Shown: positions 54,146 through 63,252 of the stretch, one piece after another
How the letters are laid out: every line of letters starts with the position of its first letter
Position numbering within the stretch: position 1 is the first letter of the stretch
Source of the DNA: Duganella aceris
GTDB taxonomy: Bacteria; Pseudomonadota; Gammaproteobacteria; Burkholderiales; Burkholderiaceae_D
Direction: 5' to 3'
Length of the DNA: 64,000 nucleotides
Assembly (NCBI RefSeq): GCF_011090165.1
Contig: NZ_JAADJT010000015.1
Coordinates: forward strand, 1 to 64,000
Notes under the pieces: generated by a model
What the model was told of the DNA's origin: nothing
The model's database searches: none
What the model saw: the letters and a program-made list of their open reading frames with translations, nothing else
Made by a program: the position numbers and the translations under genes

Positions 54146-55777
54146 TTATGTGGTGACGGTCGGGTGCGCGCGCCCGGTCCATCCGGTGATGCCGCCGACC
54201 TGCTCGGCGATCAGGATCAATGGATACAAGGCCTGCTGCGTCGGCAGGTGGTGGTAGGTCGGGTCGGCCTCGTAGCGCTCCAGGTAGACGCGCAGCGTCG
54301 CGCCCTCGGTGCCGGTGCCGGACAGGCGGAACACGATGCGCGAGCCGTTGCTCATCACGATGCGGATCCCCTGCTGCTTCGACACCGAGCCGTCGACCGG
54401 ATCGGTGTATTCGAAATCGTCGGCGAAATCGACCACGTAGTTGCCCAGGTCCTGGCCCGCCAGCGTCGCCAGCTTGATGCGCAGCGACGCCATCAGCTCG
54501 TTGGCCGCGTCGCTTTCGACCGCCTCGTAGTCGTGGCGCGAATAGTAGTTGCGGCCGAAGCGCGCCCAGTGTTCGCTCACCAGCTGCTCCACCGACTTGC
54601 CGCTGGCGGCCAGCAGGTTCAGCCAGAACAGCACCGCCCACAGCCCATCCTTTTCGCGGATGTGGTCCGAGCCGGTGCCGTAGCTCTCCTCGCCGCACAG
54701 CGTGGCCTTGCCGGCGTCCAGCAGGTTGCCGAAGAACTTCCAGCCGGTCGGGGTTTCGAACGCCGGGATGCCCAGCGCCTCGGCCACCCGGTCGGCCGCG
54801 CGCGAGGTCGGCATCGAACGCGCGATGCCTTTCAGACCGGCGCGGTAGCCCGGCGCCACGGTGGCGTTGGCGGCCAGCACCGCCAGGCTGTCGGACGGCG
54901 TGACGTCGAACTTGCGGCCGACGATCATGTTGCGGTCGCCGTCGCCGTCCGACGCGGCGCCGAAGTCCGGCGCGTCGTCGGCCGCCATCAGCGCGATCAG
55001 CTCCGCGGCGTTGACCGGATTCGGGTCCGGATGGTGGCCGCCGAAGTCCTCCAGCGGCACGCCGTTGATGACGGTGCCGGCCGGCGCGCCCAGCATGCCC
55101 TCCAGGATCGCCTTGGCGTACGGGCCGGAGACCGCGTGCATGCCGTCGAAGCACATGCGGAAGCCGCCGCCGAACAGGGCGCGGATGGCGTCGAAGTCGA
55201 ACAGTTTCTGCATCAGCTCCGCGTAGTCGGCGACCGAGTCGATCACTTCGATCTCGGTCTGCTCGATGCGCGACGTGCCGAGGCGATTCAGGTCGATCGC
55301 GGCGGCGTCGCTGATGCGGTATTCCTTGATGCTTTCGGTGCGCTGGTAGATCGCCTCGGTCACGCCCTCCGGCGCCGGGCCGCCGTTGGCGATGTTGTAC
55401 TTGATGCCGAAGTCGCCGTCGGCGCCGCCCGGATTGTGGCTGGCCGACAGCACGATGCCGCCCAGCGCGCCGTGCTTGCGGATCACGCAGCTGACCGCCG
55501 GCGTCGACAGGATGCCGCCCTGCCCCACCAGCACCTTGGCGTAGCCGTGCGCCGCCGCCATGCGCAGGATGGTCTGCACCGCCTCGCGATTATGGAATCG
55601 GCCGTCGCCGCCCAGCACCAGCGTCTTGCCGGCGCAATCGCCCAGCGTGTCGAACACGCTTTGCACGAAGTTTTCGAGGTAATGCGGCTGCTGGAAGACC
55701 GTGACTTTTTTCCGCAAGCCGGATGTCCCCGGCCGCTGGCCGGGGAAGGAGGTGGTACTGACCGTCTGAATGCTCAT
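54146..55777 (-). CDS. pgm: alpha-D-glucose phosphate-specific phosphoglucomutase
   Basis: A 543-residue alpha-phosphohexomutase interconverting glucose-1-phosphate and glucose-6-phosphate. The phosphoserine is Ser113 in LSASHNPGG, the metal loop ASDGDGDRNMI is near residue 285, and the sugar loop GEESYGTGSDHIREKDG near 375. The STTSFPGQRPGTSGLRKK opening matches the eukaryote/Agrobacterium-type Pgm rather than the E. coli type. It links maltodextrin breakdown and glycogen or trehalose metabolism to glycolysis, downstream of glucokinase. Confidence 0.95.
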   Translation of the reverse strand: MSIQTVSTTSFPGQRPGTSGLRKKVTVFQQPHYLENFVQSVFDTLGDCAGKTLVLGGDGRFHNREAVQTILRMAAAHGYAKVLVGQGGILSTPAVSCVIRKHGALGGIVLSASHNPGGADGDFGIKYNIANGGPAPEGVTEAIYQRTESIKEYRISDAAAIDLNRLGTSRIEQTEIEVIDSVADYAELMQKLFDFDAIRALFGGGFRMCFDGMHAVSGPYAKAILEGMLGAPAGTVINGVPLEDFGGHHPDPNPVNAAELIALMAADDAPDFGAASDGDGDRNMIVGRKFDVTPSDSLAVLAANATVAPGYRAGLKGIARSMPTSRAADRVAEALGIPAFETPTGWKFFGNLLDAGKATLCGEESYGTGSDHIREKDGLWAVLFWLNLLAASGKSVEQLVSEHWARFGRNYYSRHDYEAVESDAANELMASLRIKLATLAGQDLGNYVVDFADDFEYTDPVDGSVSKQQGIRIVMSNGSRIVFRLSGTGTEGATLRVYLERYEADPTYHHLPTQQALYPLILIAEQVGGITGWTGRAHPTVTT

Positions 55778-55877
55778 GTTCGCTCCGCGTGGGTAGATGA
55801 CAGATTTGCTGCAACGGTTTTACCTGTTTCGGCAAAATCGCGTCGCACATCTAGCTTGTCTCGCGAACAATCTTAGC

Positions 55878-57203
55878 TCATTTGGCCACCGGTTCCGCGT
55901 TGTCGCGCACCGCCAGCGTCAACACGCCGGCCACCACCATGCAGACGCCGCCCAGCATCAGCGTCTTGACGCTGTGACCGGCGAACCAGTGCTTGGTGAC
56001 GAAGCCGAGCAGCAGGCCGCTGACGATCTGCGGGATCACGATGAAGAAATTGAACACGCCCATGTAGTAGCCCATGCGCTTGGCCGGCAGCGCGCCGGCC
56101 AGGATCGCGTACGGCATGGTCAGGATGCTGGCCCAGGCGACGCCGACGCCGATCATCGGCAGGTACAGCAGGTCCATGTCGTGGATCGCGTAGATGCTGA
56201 ACAGGCTGACGCCGCCGATCACCAGGCAGCTCATGTGCACGAACTTGCGGCTGGTGTGGCGCGCGAAGATCGGCAGGATGAACGCCGCCAGCGCCGACAC
56301 GCCGCTGTACACCGCGAACATCACGCCGACATGGTTGCCGGCTTCCTGGAACGCGGCCGATTGCGCGTCGGTGGTGCCGAACACGTTCTCGCCGATGGCG
56401 TTGGTGGTGTAGATCCACATCGCGAACAGCGCGATCCAGGTGAAGAACTGCACCGCCGCCAGTTGCAGCATGGTCTTCGGCATGCGCGTGAAGCCGCCCA
56501 TGATTTCCTTCAGCGCGTGGCCCAGGCCCTTGCCGGCGCGCTGCTCGGCGCGGAACGCCTCCAGGTTCTCCGGCGGCGCTTCCTGCGCGGTCAGCACGGT
56601 CCACATCACGGCCGCCATGTAGATCGCGCCGCCGGCGTAGAACGAATAGCGCACGGTGTCGGGAATCGCGCCGGCCATCGGCACGTTGTTGACGCCCATG
56701 TGGGCGAAGATGGTCGGCAGCATCGACGCGATCACCGCGCCCCAGCCGATGAAGAAGGTCTGCATCGCGAAGCCGGCGGTCTGCTGCGACGGTCCGAGCT
56801 TGTCGCCGACGAAGGCGCGGAACGGTTCCATCGAGACGTTGATGGCGCCGTCCATCAGCCACAGCACCGCGACCGCCATCCACAACGCGGACGAATTCGG
56901 CATCAGGAACAGCGCGATCGACGCCAGCAAGGCGCCGACGAAGAAGAACGGGCGGCGCCGGCCCCACCTGGGGTGCCAGGTGTTGTCGCTCAGGTAGCCG
57001 ATCACCGGCTGCACCAGCAGGCCGGTGACCGGCGCGGCCAGCCAGAACAGGGACAAGTCGTCGGGATTCGCGCCCAGCGTGGAGAAAATGCGGCTGGTGT
57101 TGGCGTTCTGCAGGGCGAAGCCGAATTGGATGCCGAAGAAGCCGAAGCTCATATTCCATAGCTGCCAGAACGACAGTATGGGCTTGCTGCTGGAAGAATG
57201 CAT
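55878..57203 (-). CDS. MFS sugar transporter (SLC45/sucrose-transporter-like), probable maltose uptake
   Basis: A 441-residue 12-helix transporter. The first helix FGFFGIQFGFALQNANTSRIF, the LVQPVIGYLSDNTWHPRWGRRRPFFFVGA loop and MEPFRAFVGDKL are characteristic of the SLC45/plant-sucrose-transporter-like bacterial family. Members such as Caulobacter/Xanthomonas MalY-type proteins carry maltose. Divergence from a GH31 alpha-glucosidase and clustering with GH13 enzymes support maltose or maltodextrin import. Confidence 0.9.
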   Translation of the reverse strand: MHSSSSKPILSFWQLWNMSFGFFGIQFGFALQNANTSRIFSTLGANPDDLSLFWLAAPVTGLLVQPVIGYLSDNTWHPRWGRRRPFFFVGALLASIALFLMPNSSALWMAVAVLWLMDGAINVSMEPFRAFVGDKLGPSQQTAGFAMQTFFIGWGAVIASMLPTIFAHMGVNNVPMAGAIPDTVRYSFYAGGAIYMAAVMWTVLTAQEAPPENLEAFRAEQRAGKGLGHALKEIMGGFTRMPKTMLQLAAVQFFTWIALFAMWIYTTNAIGENVFGTTDAQSAAFQEAGNHVGVMFAVYSGVSALAAFILPIFARHTSRKFVHMSCLVIGGVSLFSIYAIHDMDLLYLPMIGVGVAWASILTMPYAILAGALPAKRMGYYMGVFNFFIVIPQIVSGLLLGFVTKHWFAGHSVKTLMLGGVCMVVAGVLTLAVRDNAEPVAK

Positions 57204-57228
57204 GCTGCGCGTCCCCGATTATTGAAAA

Positions 57229-57341
57229 TTTGTAGCAAAATAACACGCTACCCCAACAGTGTCAATTGAAAGAATTTCCCAGTAAAATAAAGGAAACAAG
57301 CCATCCTGCGGGCAGGCTTTTGTAGTCAAATGTAGCCAAAC
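57229..57341. promoter_or_regulatory. candidate maltodextrin-regulon operators, MFS/GH31 promoter
   Basis: TTTGTAGCAAAA (57229-57240) and TGTAGTCAAATGTAGCCAAA (57321-57340) repeat the TGTAG-type half-sites seen at 43411-43550 and 45165-45250. They lie in the 176-bp gap between two divergent sugar genes. A GCCxxCCTGC/GCAGGC hairpin (57300-57318) lies just before the second site. Confidence 0.5.
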
Positions 57342-57379
57342 AACAGAATATAAGACAACCACAAAGCCCGAATACCTAC

Positions 57380-59830
57380 ATGACAACCCTTTCCCTACCA
57401 AAATTGGCGGCGCTGCCTTTGGCGCTGCTGGCCTGCCATGCCGCGCTGGCGCAAAACGCCGGACGCACCTTCGACCGCGTCAGCGACGGCGGCGGCCAGC
57501 TGGAGGTGCGCACCAGCGACGGCGTCTACCTGATCAAGCCCTACTCGAACGCCATCGTCGAAACCACCTTCGTGCCGGCCGGCGAAGCGGTCGATCCGGC
57601 CTCGCACGCCGTGGTGCTGGCCCCGGCCGCCGTCAAGACCACGCTGAAGCAAACAGCCGGCCGCATCGAATATGCCACGCCCGGCATCGTGGTCACCATC
57701 ACCAAGTCGCCGTTCAACATCGCCTACGCCTACAAGGGCAAGCCGCTGCTCGCGGAGAAGCACGGCTACCTGCGCATGAAGGACGACGTCGCCAGCGGCA
57801 GCAAGGATATCAACAAAGGCGAGCCGCGCGAACTGGAGGCCATCGAGTTCGCGCTGGACAAGGACGAAGCCCTGTACGGCGCCGGCTCGCGCGCGGTCGG
57901 CATGAATCGGCGCGGCCACCGCTTCACCTTGTACAACAAGGCGCACTACGGCTACGGCGACCAGTCGGAGCAGATGGGCTATGCGATGCCGCTGGCGCTG
58001 TCGTCGAAGATGTACGCCATCCATTTCGACAATGCGCAAACCGGCTATCTGGACTTCGACAGCAAGAAGGACAACCGCCTGACCTACGAAACCATCGGCG
58101 GCCGCAAGACCTATCAGGTCATCGCCGGCGATACGTGGGAGGACGTGATCGGCAACTACACCAGCCTGACCGGCAAACAGCCGCTGCCGCCGCGCTGGGC
58201 CTTCGGCAATTTCGCGATGCGCTTCGGCTACCGCGACGAGAAGATGGCGCGCGCGACGGTCGACAAGTTCATCGCCGACGACATCCCGCTCGACGCCATC
58301 GTCTTCGACCTGTTCTGGTTCGGCAAGGAGGTCAAGGGCACCATGGGCAATCTGGCGTGGGACCGCGACAGCTTCCCCAACCCGGAAGGCATGATCGCCG
58401 ACTTCCGCCGGAAAGGCGTGCAGACCGTCGTCATCACCGAACCGTTCGTGGTCGATACCTCGAAGCGCTGGCAGGAGGCGGTCGACAAGAAGGTGCTGGG
58501 CACCGGCGCCGACGGCAAGCCGCTGGCCTACGACTTCTTCTTCGGCCACACCGGCTTGATCGACATCTTCGGCAAGCCGGGCAAGGACTGGTTCTGGGAT
58601 ATCTACAAAGGCCTGCACGCGCAGGGCGTGGCCGGCGTCTGGGGCGACCTGGGCGAACCGGAAGTGCATCCGACCGAGATGCGCCACGCGAACGGCGCCA
58701 GCGCCGACCAGGTTCACAACATCTATGGCCATCAGTGGGCCGGCCTGGTGGCCGACGGCTACCAGCGCGACTTCCCGACCGAGCGGCCGTTCATCCTGAT
58801 GCGTTCCGGTTTTTCGGGCACGCAGCGCTTCGGCATCATTCCGTGGTCCGGCGATGTCGATCGCAGCTGGAGCGGTTTGCAATCGCAGCCCGAGATCGCG
58901 CTGCAGATGGGCATGCAGGGCGCGGGCTATATGCACTCGGACCTGGGCGGCTTCGCCAACCCGGTGCTGGACAATGAGCTGTACACGCGCTGGCTGCAGT
59001 ACGGCGTGTTCCAGCCGGTGTTCCGGCCGCACGCGCAGGAGGAAGTGCCGGCGGAACCGGTCTACCGCGAGGACGCCACTAAGGCGCTGGCGCGCGACGC
59101 CATCCGTCTGCGCTATCGCATGCTGCCGTATAACTACACGCTGGGCTTCGACAACAACCAGAAGGGTTTGCCGCTGATGCGCCCGATGCTGTACGAGGAG
59201 CCGGGCAACGCCAAGGTGCGCGCGATGTCGTCGACCTACTTGTGGGGCAAGGACTTCCTGGTCACGCCGGTGCTCAAGCAAGGCGCAGCCACGGCCGAGG
59301 TCTACTTCCCGGCGCGCAGCGCGTGGTTCGATTTCTACAGCGGCGAGAAGATGACCGGCGGCGCGACCCGCACCGTGAAGCTGGCCGCCGACCACGTGCC
59401 GGTCTACGTGCGCGCCGGCGCCTTCATCCCGATGGCGAAGGTGGTGCAGACCACGCGCGATTATTCGACCAAGCACATCGAGCTGCACTACTACCACGAC
59501 GCCTCGGTGCGCGCCGGCGCCGGCAAGCTGTATGACGACGACGGCCTGACCGCGCAAGCCTACGAACAAGGCAAGTACGAGCTGCTGCACTTCGCCAGCA
59601 AGCAGCAAAAAGGCGCGCTGTCGTTGCGCATCGAGTCCGAAGTCGGCAAGCAGTACCAACGTCCCGAACGCGCCATCGCACTACACGTGCACAACGTCGC
59701 CGCCAAACCCGGCGCCGTGCGCATCGACGGCAAGGTCGCCGTCTACGCCTGGGACGCCGAAAGCAAGCTGCTGACGGTCGACCTGCCCGCCACCGACCTG
59801 GCCTCGCGGAGTGTCGACATCTCCCTGTAA
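57380..59830 (+). CDS. exported GH31 alpha-glucosidase
   Basis: An 816-residue GH31 enzyme. A signal peptide ends at ALAQ (residue about 23). The N-terminal beta-sandwich has LYGAGSRAVGMNRRG. The barrel holds LFWFGKEVKGTMGNLAWD, the nucleophile Asp423 (WGDLGEPEVHP) and the acid/base Asp492 (WSGDVDRSW). C-terminal beta domains end with VDISL. It would release glucose from the non-reducing ends of maltodextrins in the periplasm. It is divergent from the MFS transporter and preceded by regulon-type half-sites. Confidence 0.93.
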   Translation: MTTLSLPKLAALPLALLACHAALAQNAGRTFDRVSDGGGQLEVRTSDGVYLIKPYSNAIVETTFVPAGEAVDPASHAVVLAPAAVKTTLKQTAGRIEYATPGIVVTITKSPFNIAYAYKGKPLLAEKHGYLRMKDDVASGSKDINKGEPRELEAIEFALDKDEALYGAGSRAVGMNRRGHRFTLYNKAHYGYGDQSEQMGYAMPLALSSKMYAIHFDNAQTGYLDFDSKKDNRLTYETIGGRKTYQVIAGDTWEDVIGNYTSLTGKQPLPPRWAFGNFAMRFGYRDEKMARATVDKFIADDIPLDAIVFDLFWFGKEVKGTMGNLAWDRDSFPNPEGMIADFRRKGVQTVVITEPFVVDTSKRWQEAVDKKVLGTGADGKPLAYDFFFGHTGLIDIFGKPGKDWFWDIYKGLHAQGVAGVWGDLGEPEVHPTEMRHANGASADQVHNIYGHQWAGLVADGYQRDFPTERPFILMRSGFSGTQRFGIIPWSGDVDRSWSGLQSQPEIALQMGMQGAGYMHSDLGGFANPVLDNELYTRWLQYGVFQPVFRPHAQEEVPAEPVYREDATKALARDAIRLRYRMLPYNYTLGFDNNQKGLPLMRPMLYEEPGNAKVRAMSSTYLWGKDFLVTPVLKQGAATAEVYFPARSAWFDFYSGEKMTGGATRTVKLAADHVPVYVRAGAFIPMAKVVQTTRDYSTKHIELHYYHDASVRAGAGKLYDDDGLTAQAYEQGKYELLHFASKQQKGALSLRIESEVGKQYQRPERAIALHVHNVAAKPGAVRIDGKVAVYAWDAESKLLTVDLPATDLASRSVDISL

Positions 59831-59843
59831 GCCCCCGCCCCCG

Positions 59844-59857
59844 CCCGCCGCGGCGGG
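59844..59857. terminator. GC palindrome after the GH31 gene
   Basis: CCCGCCG and its complement CGGCGGG abut at 59844-59857, inside a very C/G-rich stretch 14 bp past the stop codon. There is no T-run, so it is at best a weak transcript end. Confidence 0.35.
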
Positions 59858-59897
59858 GGAATTGCCGCCGCTATACACAGCTACCCTTTTTAAAACG

Positions 59898-60095
59898 AGC
59901 TCTAAAAGCTCTAAACGCTCTAGATTGAACTATTCCGCTCTATTTGGTCTAAATCATATGCACAGAAAGAGAAAAACAGCCCATTTTTTTCTCTTTTTAG
60001 ACGTTTTAGAATCCGCGCCACAAAAAAACTGGCCAAATTAGAGCGAACTAGAGCGGACTAGAGCGAAATAGAGCAAATAGACGTTTTAGAGAGGG
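59898..60095. repeat. phased TAGAGC repeat array in two opposed clusters
   Basis: The right cluster has six direct units starting at 60039, 60049, 60059, 60069, 60078 and 60087 (TAGAGCGAAC, TAGAGCGGAC, TAGAGCGAAA, then shorter TAGA units), spaced 10,10,10,9,9. The left cluster has the inverse TCTA units ending at 59904, 59913, 59922, 59932 (degenerate), 59942 and 59951. A middle pair TAGACGTTTTAGA (59998-60010) is identical to 60078-60090. Spacing near one helical turn puts all sites on one DNA face. The block is about 30% GC in its centre. It is directly upstream of the ATG at 60104. Confidence 0.88.
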
Positions 60096-60103
60096 AGAAA
60101 AAA

Positions 60104-60535
60104 ATGGACCGCCCCATCATCGGAGGTATCTATCTGCCGAGCGACGTCTACGTCGACCTGGTCAACCGCACCGGTGAGCCGTGCTACGGCGACAAATCGG
60201 AGGCAGTCCTAAGCGCCCTCATACGTAACTGGCTCGCCGGCGCCGCGAGTGCCCCGGAGTCCCGCGCCGACGACAAAACCACCAGTACCAAAGGCTATCA
60301 ATGGAAGCAGGTCTTTCTACCTGACGGCACCGAACTGCGCGCCACATTTCAGGGCCGCTCGACCTATGCCAAAGTCGAGAACGAAAAAATCATCTGCGGC
60401 GGCGAGTGCATAACGCCGTCTCGGCTGGCCAATGCCAATGGCTGCGGCACGCGCAACGCCTGGCGGGCCATCTGGTTGAAATTCCCCGGCACGTCGAAAT
60501 GGCAGCTCGCCGCCAGCTGCCGAACGATCGCATGA
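60104..60535 (+). CDS. putative ribbon-helix-helix DNA-binding protein with RAMA-like C-terminal domain
   Basis: A 143-residue protein of unknown function. Residues 7-44 look like a ribbon-helix-helix unit: a short strand GGIYL, helix PSDVYVDLVNRTG, a turn, and helix DKSEAVLSALIRNWL. A polar linker (45-63) leads to a C-terminal domain. There VFLPDGTELRATF, AKVENEKIICGGE, TPS (104-106), RNAW (117-120) and a final W133 recall the RAMA fold seen beside restriction/methylase domains (the usual pattern is SPS...NGW). Both domain calls are by eye. GAGGGAG precedes the ATG and the phased repeat array covers its promoter, so autoregulation is likely. Confidence 0.7.
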   Translation: MDRPIIGGIYLPSDVYVDLVNRTGEPCYGDKSEAVLSALIRNWLAGAASAPESRADDKTTSTKGYQWKQVFLPDGTELRATFQGRSTYAKVENEKIICGGECITPSRLANANGCGTRNAWRAIWLKFPGTSKWQLAASCRTIA

Positions 60536-60602
60536 GCAGTCGTTGCGTGTATGATTGCTGGCCATCGAACAACCGGTTCGATGGCCAACCTGGGAGATGT
60601 CA

Positions 60603-62429
60603 GTGACACCAAAAATTATCAGCATGCTGTTGGCGGCGACCGCCCTGACAGCCGCCGGCGCCACCGCGCAGGCAGCCCCCGCCAGCAAGCCCACCGTCGC
60701 CGAAGCCGAACGCTTTTTGGCCGACACCGAAACCACACTCAATAAGCTGAACAACGAACAGGCACGCGGCGCCTGGGTCGGTTCCAACTTCATCACCGAC
60801 GACACCGAAGCCATCGCCGCCTACTTTGCCGAGCGCTACCTGACCGCGTCCGGCGAAGCGGCCATCGGCGCGCGTCGTTTCAGCGGCGTCAAGCTGACGC
60901 CCGAATCGGCGCGCAAGATGATGCTGCTGCAGCAAACGCTGGTCTTCGCCGATCCGAAGGAACGCGAACAATTCGCCCAACTGCAAGCCGCCTTGAACGG
61001 CGCCTACGGCAAGGCCAAATACTGCCCCAAGAAAGCCGACGGCAGCGCCGACGCCTGCATGGCGCTGGGCGAAATGGAAAAAGTCCTGGCCAACAGCCAC
61101 GACGAAGCCAAGCTGAAAGAAATGTGGCTGGGCTGGCACACGCAAGCCCCGGCCTACAAGCAGAAATACAGCGAATACATCGCGCTGTCCAATAAGGGCG
61201 CCAAGCAGATGGGCTTCGCCGACACCGGCGCCATGTGGCGCTCGCAGTACGACATGCCGCCGGAAGCCTTCTCCGCCGAGATGGAACGCCTGTGGCAGCA
61301 AGTCAAACCGCTGTACGACGCGCTGCACACCTACACCCGCCACAAGCTGCGCGCCACCTACGGCCCGGACGTGGTGCCGGCCACCGGCCCGATCCCGTCC
61401 CACCTGTTCGGCAATATGTGGAGCCAGACCTGGACCAATCTGTATCCGATCCTGAAGCCGGCCGGCGTCAGCAACAGCTACGACCTGACCAAAGTGCTGG
61501 AACAGCGCAAGACCGACGCCAAGCAGATGACGCAGTACGCGGAACGCTTCTACACCTCGCTGGGCATGCAGAAGCTGCCGGAGTCGTTCTGGGAACGCTC
61601 GCTGCTGACCAAGCCGCGCGACCGCGACGTGGTATGCCACGCCTCCGCATGGCCGCTGAATGAAAAGGACGACGTCCGCATCAAGATGTGCATCACGCCG
61701 ACGGCGGAAGACTTCACGGTCATCCACCACGAGCTGGGCCACGTCTACTACTTCCTCGCTTACGGCAAGCAGCCCTACCTGTTCCGCAACGGCGCCAACG
61801 ACGGCTTCCATGAAGCCATCGGCGACACCGTCGCGCTGTCGATCACGCCGGGCTACCTGAAGAAAGTCGGCCTGATGGACCAGGAGCCGGACGTCACCGC
61901 CGACATCCCGCAGCTGCTGGAGCGCGCGCTGAGCAAGGTCGCGATCCTGCCGTTCGCCTACACCATGGATAAATGGCGCTGGGACGTCTACTCCGGCAAG
62001 ACCAAGCCGGCCGACTACGACAACAGCTGGTGGCAGCTGCGCGAGCAGTACATGGGCATGAAGCGACCGGTGGCGATCGACGGCGCGAACGGCTTCGACG
62101 CCGGCGCCAAGTATCACGTCGCCGCCGACGTCTCGTACGCCCGCTACTTCCTGGCCGACATGCTGCAGTTCCAGTTCCACCGCGCGCTGTGCCGCGAAGC
62201 CGGCTACAGCGGCCCGCTGAACCGCTGCTCGGTGTTCGACAACGCCAAGGCCGGCGCCAAGCTGCAGCAGGTGCTGGAACTGGGCGCCAGCAAGCCATGG
62301 CCGGAAGCCTTGAAAGCGATCTCCGGCGAAGACAGGATAGACGGCGGCGCGCTGCTCGACTACTTCGCCCCGCTGAAGACCTGGCTGGACCAGCAAAACG
62401 CCGCCTTCGCAGCGGCCGAGAAGAAGTAA
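60603..62429 (+). CDS. M2-family peptidyl-dipeptidase (ACE homologue), exported
   Basis: A 608-residue zinc dipeptidyl carboxypeptidase of family M2, the bacterial relatives of angiotensin-converting enzyme. The zinc site is H376-E377-L378-G379-H380 with third ligand Glu404 in FHEAIGD. Other conserved parts are MWSQTWTNLYP and FALP-like ILPFAYTMDKWRWDVY. The signal peptide covers about 1-24 (TPKIISMLLAATALTAAGATAQA). A GTG start is preferred since GGGAG is 6 nt upstream; the ATG at 60597 is too close. It would trim dipeptides from periplasmic peptides. Confidence 0.93.
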   Translation: MTPKIISMLLAATALTAAGATAQAAPASKPTVAEAERFLADTETTLNKLNNEQARGAWVGSNFITDDTEAIAAYFAERYLTASGEAAIGARRFSGVKLTPESARKMMLLQQTLVFADPKEREQFAQLQAALNGAYGKAKYCPKKADGSADACMALGEMEKVLANSHDEAKLKEMWLGWHTQAPAYKQKYSEYIALSNKGAKQMGFADTGAMWRSQYDMPPEAFSAEMERLWQQVKPLYDALHTYTRHKLRATYGPDVVPATGPIPSHLFGNMWSQTWTNLYPILKPAGVSNSYDLTKVLEQRKTDAKQMTQYAERFYTSLGMQKLPESFWERSLLTKPRDRDVVCHASAWPLNEKDDVRIKMCITPTAEDFTVIHHELGHVYYFLAYGKQPYLFRNGANDGFHEAIGDTVALSITPGYLKKVGLMDQEPDVTADIPQLLERALSKVAILPFAYTMDKWRWDVYSGKTKPADYDNSWWQLREQYMGMKRPVAIDGANGFDAGAKYHVAADVSYARYFLADMLQFQFHRALCREAGYSGPLNRCSVFDNAKAGAKLQQVLELGASKPWPEALKAISGEDRIDGGALLDYFAPLKTWLDQQNAAFAAAEKK

Positions 62430-62529
62430 CGCCACCCCGCACGGCGACACAAGGGGCAGCTCCCGCAGGGAGCTGCGGGCGTAGCCCTCTCCAGACCCTG
62501 GGTCTGACCCTAGGCGCAAGCCTCGGGGT
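62429..62529. repeat. second copy of the modular intergenic repeat
   Basis: The outer blocks (about 27 bases from ACGCCACCCC to ACACAAGG, and GCGCAAGCCTCGGGGT) match those at 21139-21208. The inside differs: GGCAGCTCCC/GGGAGCTGC forms one hairpin and AGACCCTGGGTCT another. It sits directly after the M2 peptidase stop, and its end is 12 bp from the TetR gene stop, so it could be a bidirectional terminator. Confidence 0.7.
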
Positions 62530-62541
62530 TCGCCGCGCCGA

Positions 62542-63105
62542 TCAAGGCAGCAGTCCCGCCGCCCGATACGCAGCCAGCGTGGTGTCGAACACCTTCACAT
62601 CATCGCAGCCGCGCGCCACCAGCTGCGCCCCCTCGATCGCCGAGAACACCGCCAACGCCTGCGCCTTGACCGCCGCCGCATCCAGCTTCGGCTTGCCGAT
62701 CGCCAGCACCCGCGCCAGCCACTCCACGATTTTGGTCGTGAAGCGCTCCACCTCCACCCGCACCTCCGGCGCCAGGTCGGGCCGCTCGGCCGCCAGGATC
62801 CCCGCCATGCACATGCGGTTCTCGCGCAGCAGCGTGTTGCGGAACACATCCGCATACTTGGCGATGCAGTCCTGCCACGCCACGCCATCGGCCAGCAAGC
62901 CCTCCAGATAGGTCAAAAACTCCTCGGTGTACTGGCGCGCCAGCTCCGCGCCCAGGTCGCCCTTGGTCGGAAAGTAGTAGTGGATGCTGGAACTCTTGAC
63001 CCCCACCGCCTCCGCCAGATCGCGGAAACTCAGCGCGTTGTAGCCGCGCGCCTGCACCATCAGCCGCGCGGCCGCCATCACTTCCTGCTTCTTGTCGCTT
63101 GCCAT
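62542..63105 (-). CDS. TetR-family repressor
   Basis: A 187-residue TetR regulator. The N-terminal HTH (about 1-50: KKQEVMAAARLMVQARGYNALS, then LAEAVGVKSSSIHYYFPTKGDL) is followed by an AcrR/TetR_C-like ligand domain. The ATG at 63105 is preferred over a GTG two codons upstream because AGGGGTGGGT stands before it. It is divergent from a glutathione S-transferase, with two dyads between them, so it probably represses both genes and is relieved by an electrophile or other toxic compound. Confidence 0.9.
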   Translation of the reverse strand: MASDKKQEVMAAARLMVQARGYNALSFRDLAEAVGVKSSSIHYYFPTKGDLGAELARQYTEEFLTYLEGLLADGVAWQDCIAKYADVFRNTLLRENRMCMAGILAAERPDLAPEVRVEVERFTTKIVEWLARVLAIGKPKLDAAAVKAQALAVFSAIEGAQLVARGCDDVKVFDTTLAAYRAAGLLP

Positions 63106-63161
63106 ACCCACCCCTGATCAAAAAAATCGCTTGACGCGACGAAACGTCCGGCCTATTATTT

Positions 63162-63235
63162 TATCTATCGATAGATAGACAAATCCGGAAACGTCTGTTT
63201 ATGATGCCATTCTAATCTATCTACCGAAAGGTAGA
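63162..63235. promoter_or_regulatory. two TetR operator candidates
   Basis: TATCTATCGATAGATA (63162-63177) is a perfect 16-bp palindrome. TCTACC-GAAA-GGTAGA (63220-63235) is a related dyad. Both share CTAYC/GRTAG arms and lie in the gap between the divergent TetR and GST starts, the first nearer TetR, the second 18 bp before the GST start. Confidence 0.75.
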
Positions 63236-63252
63236 GCAAACGAAAGTAAAAA

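Noticed and set aside
59898..60095. The TAGAGC repeats as a CRISPR array or plasmid replication origin
   Set aside because: Units are only 9-10 bp with no unique spacers, and no replication protein or DnaA-box cluster is nearby.
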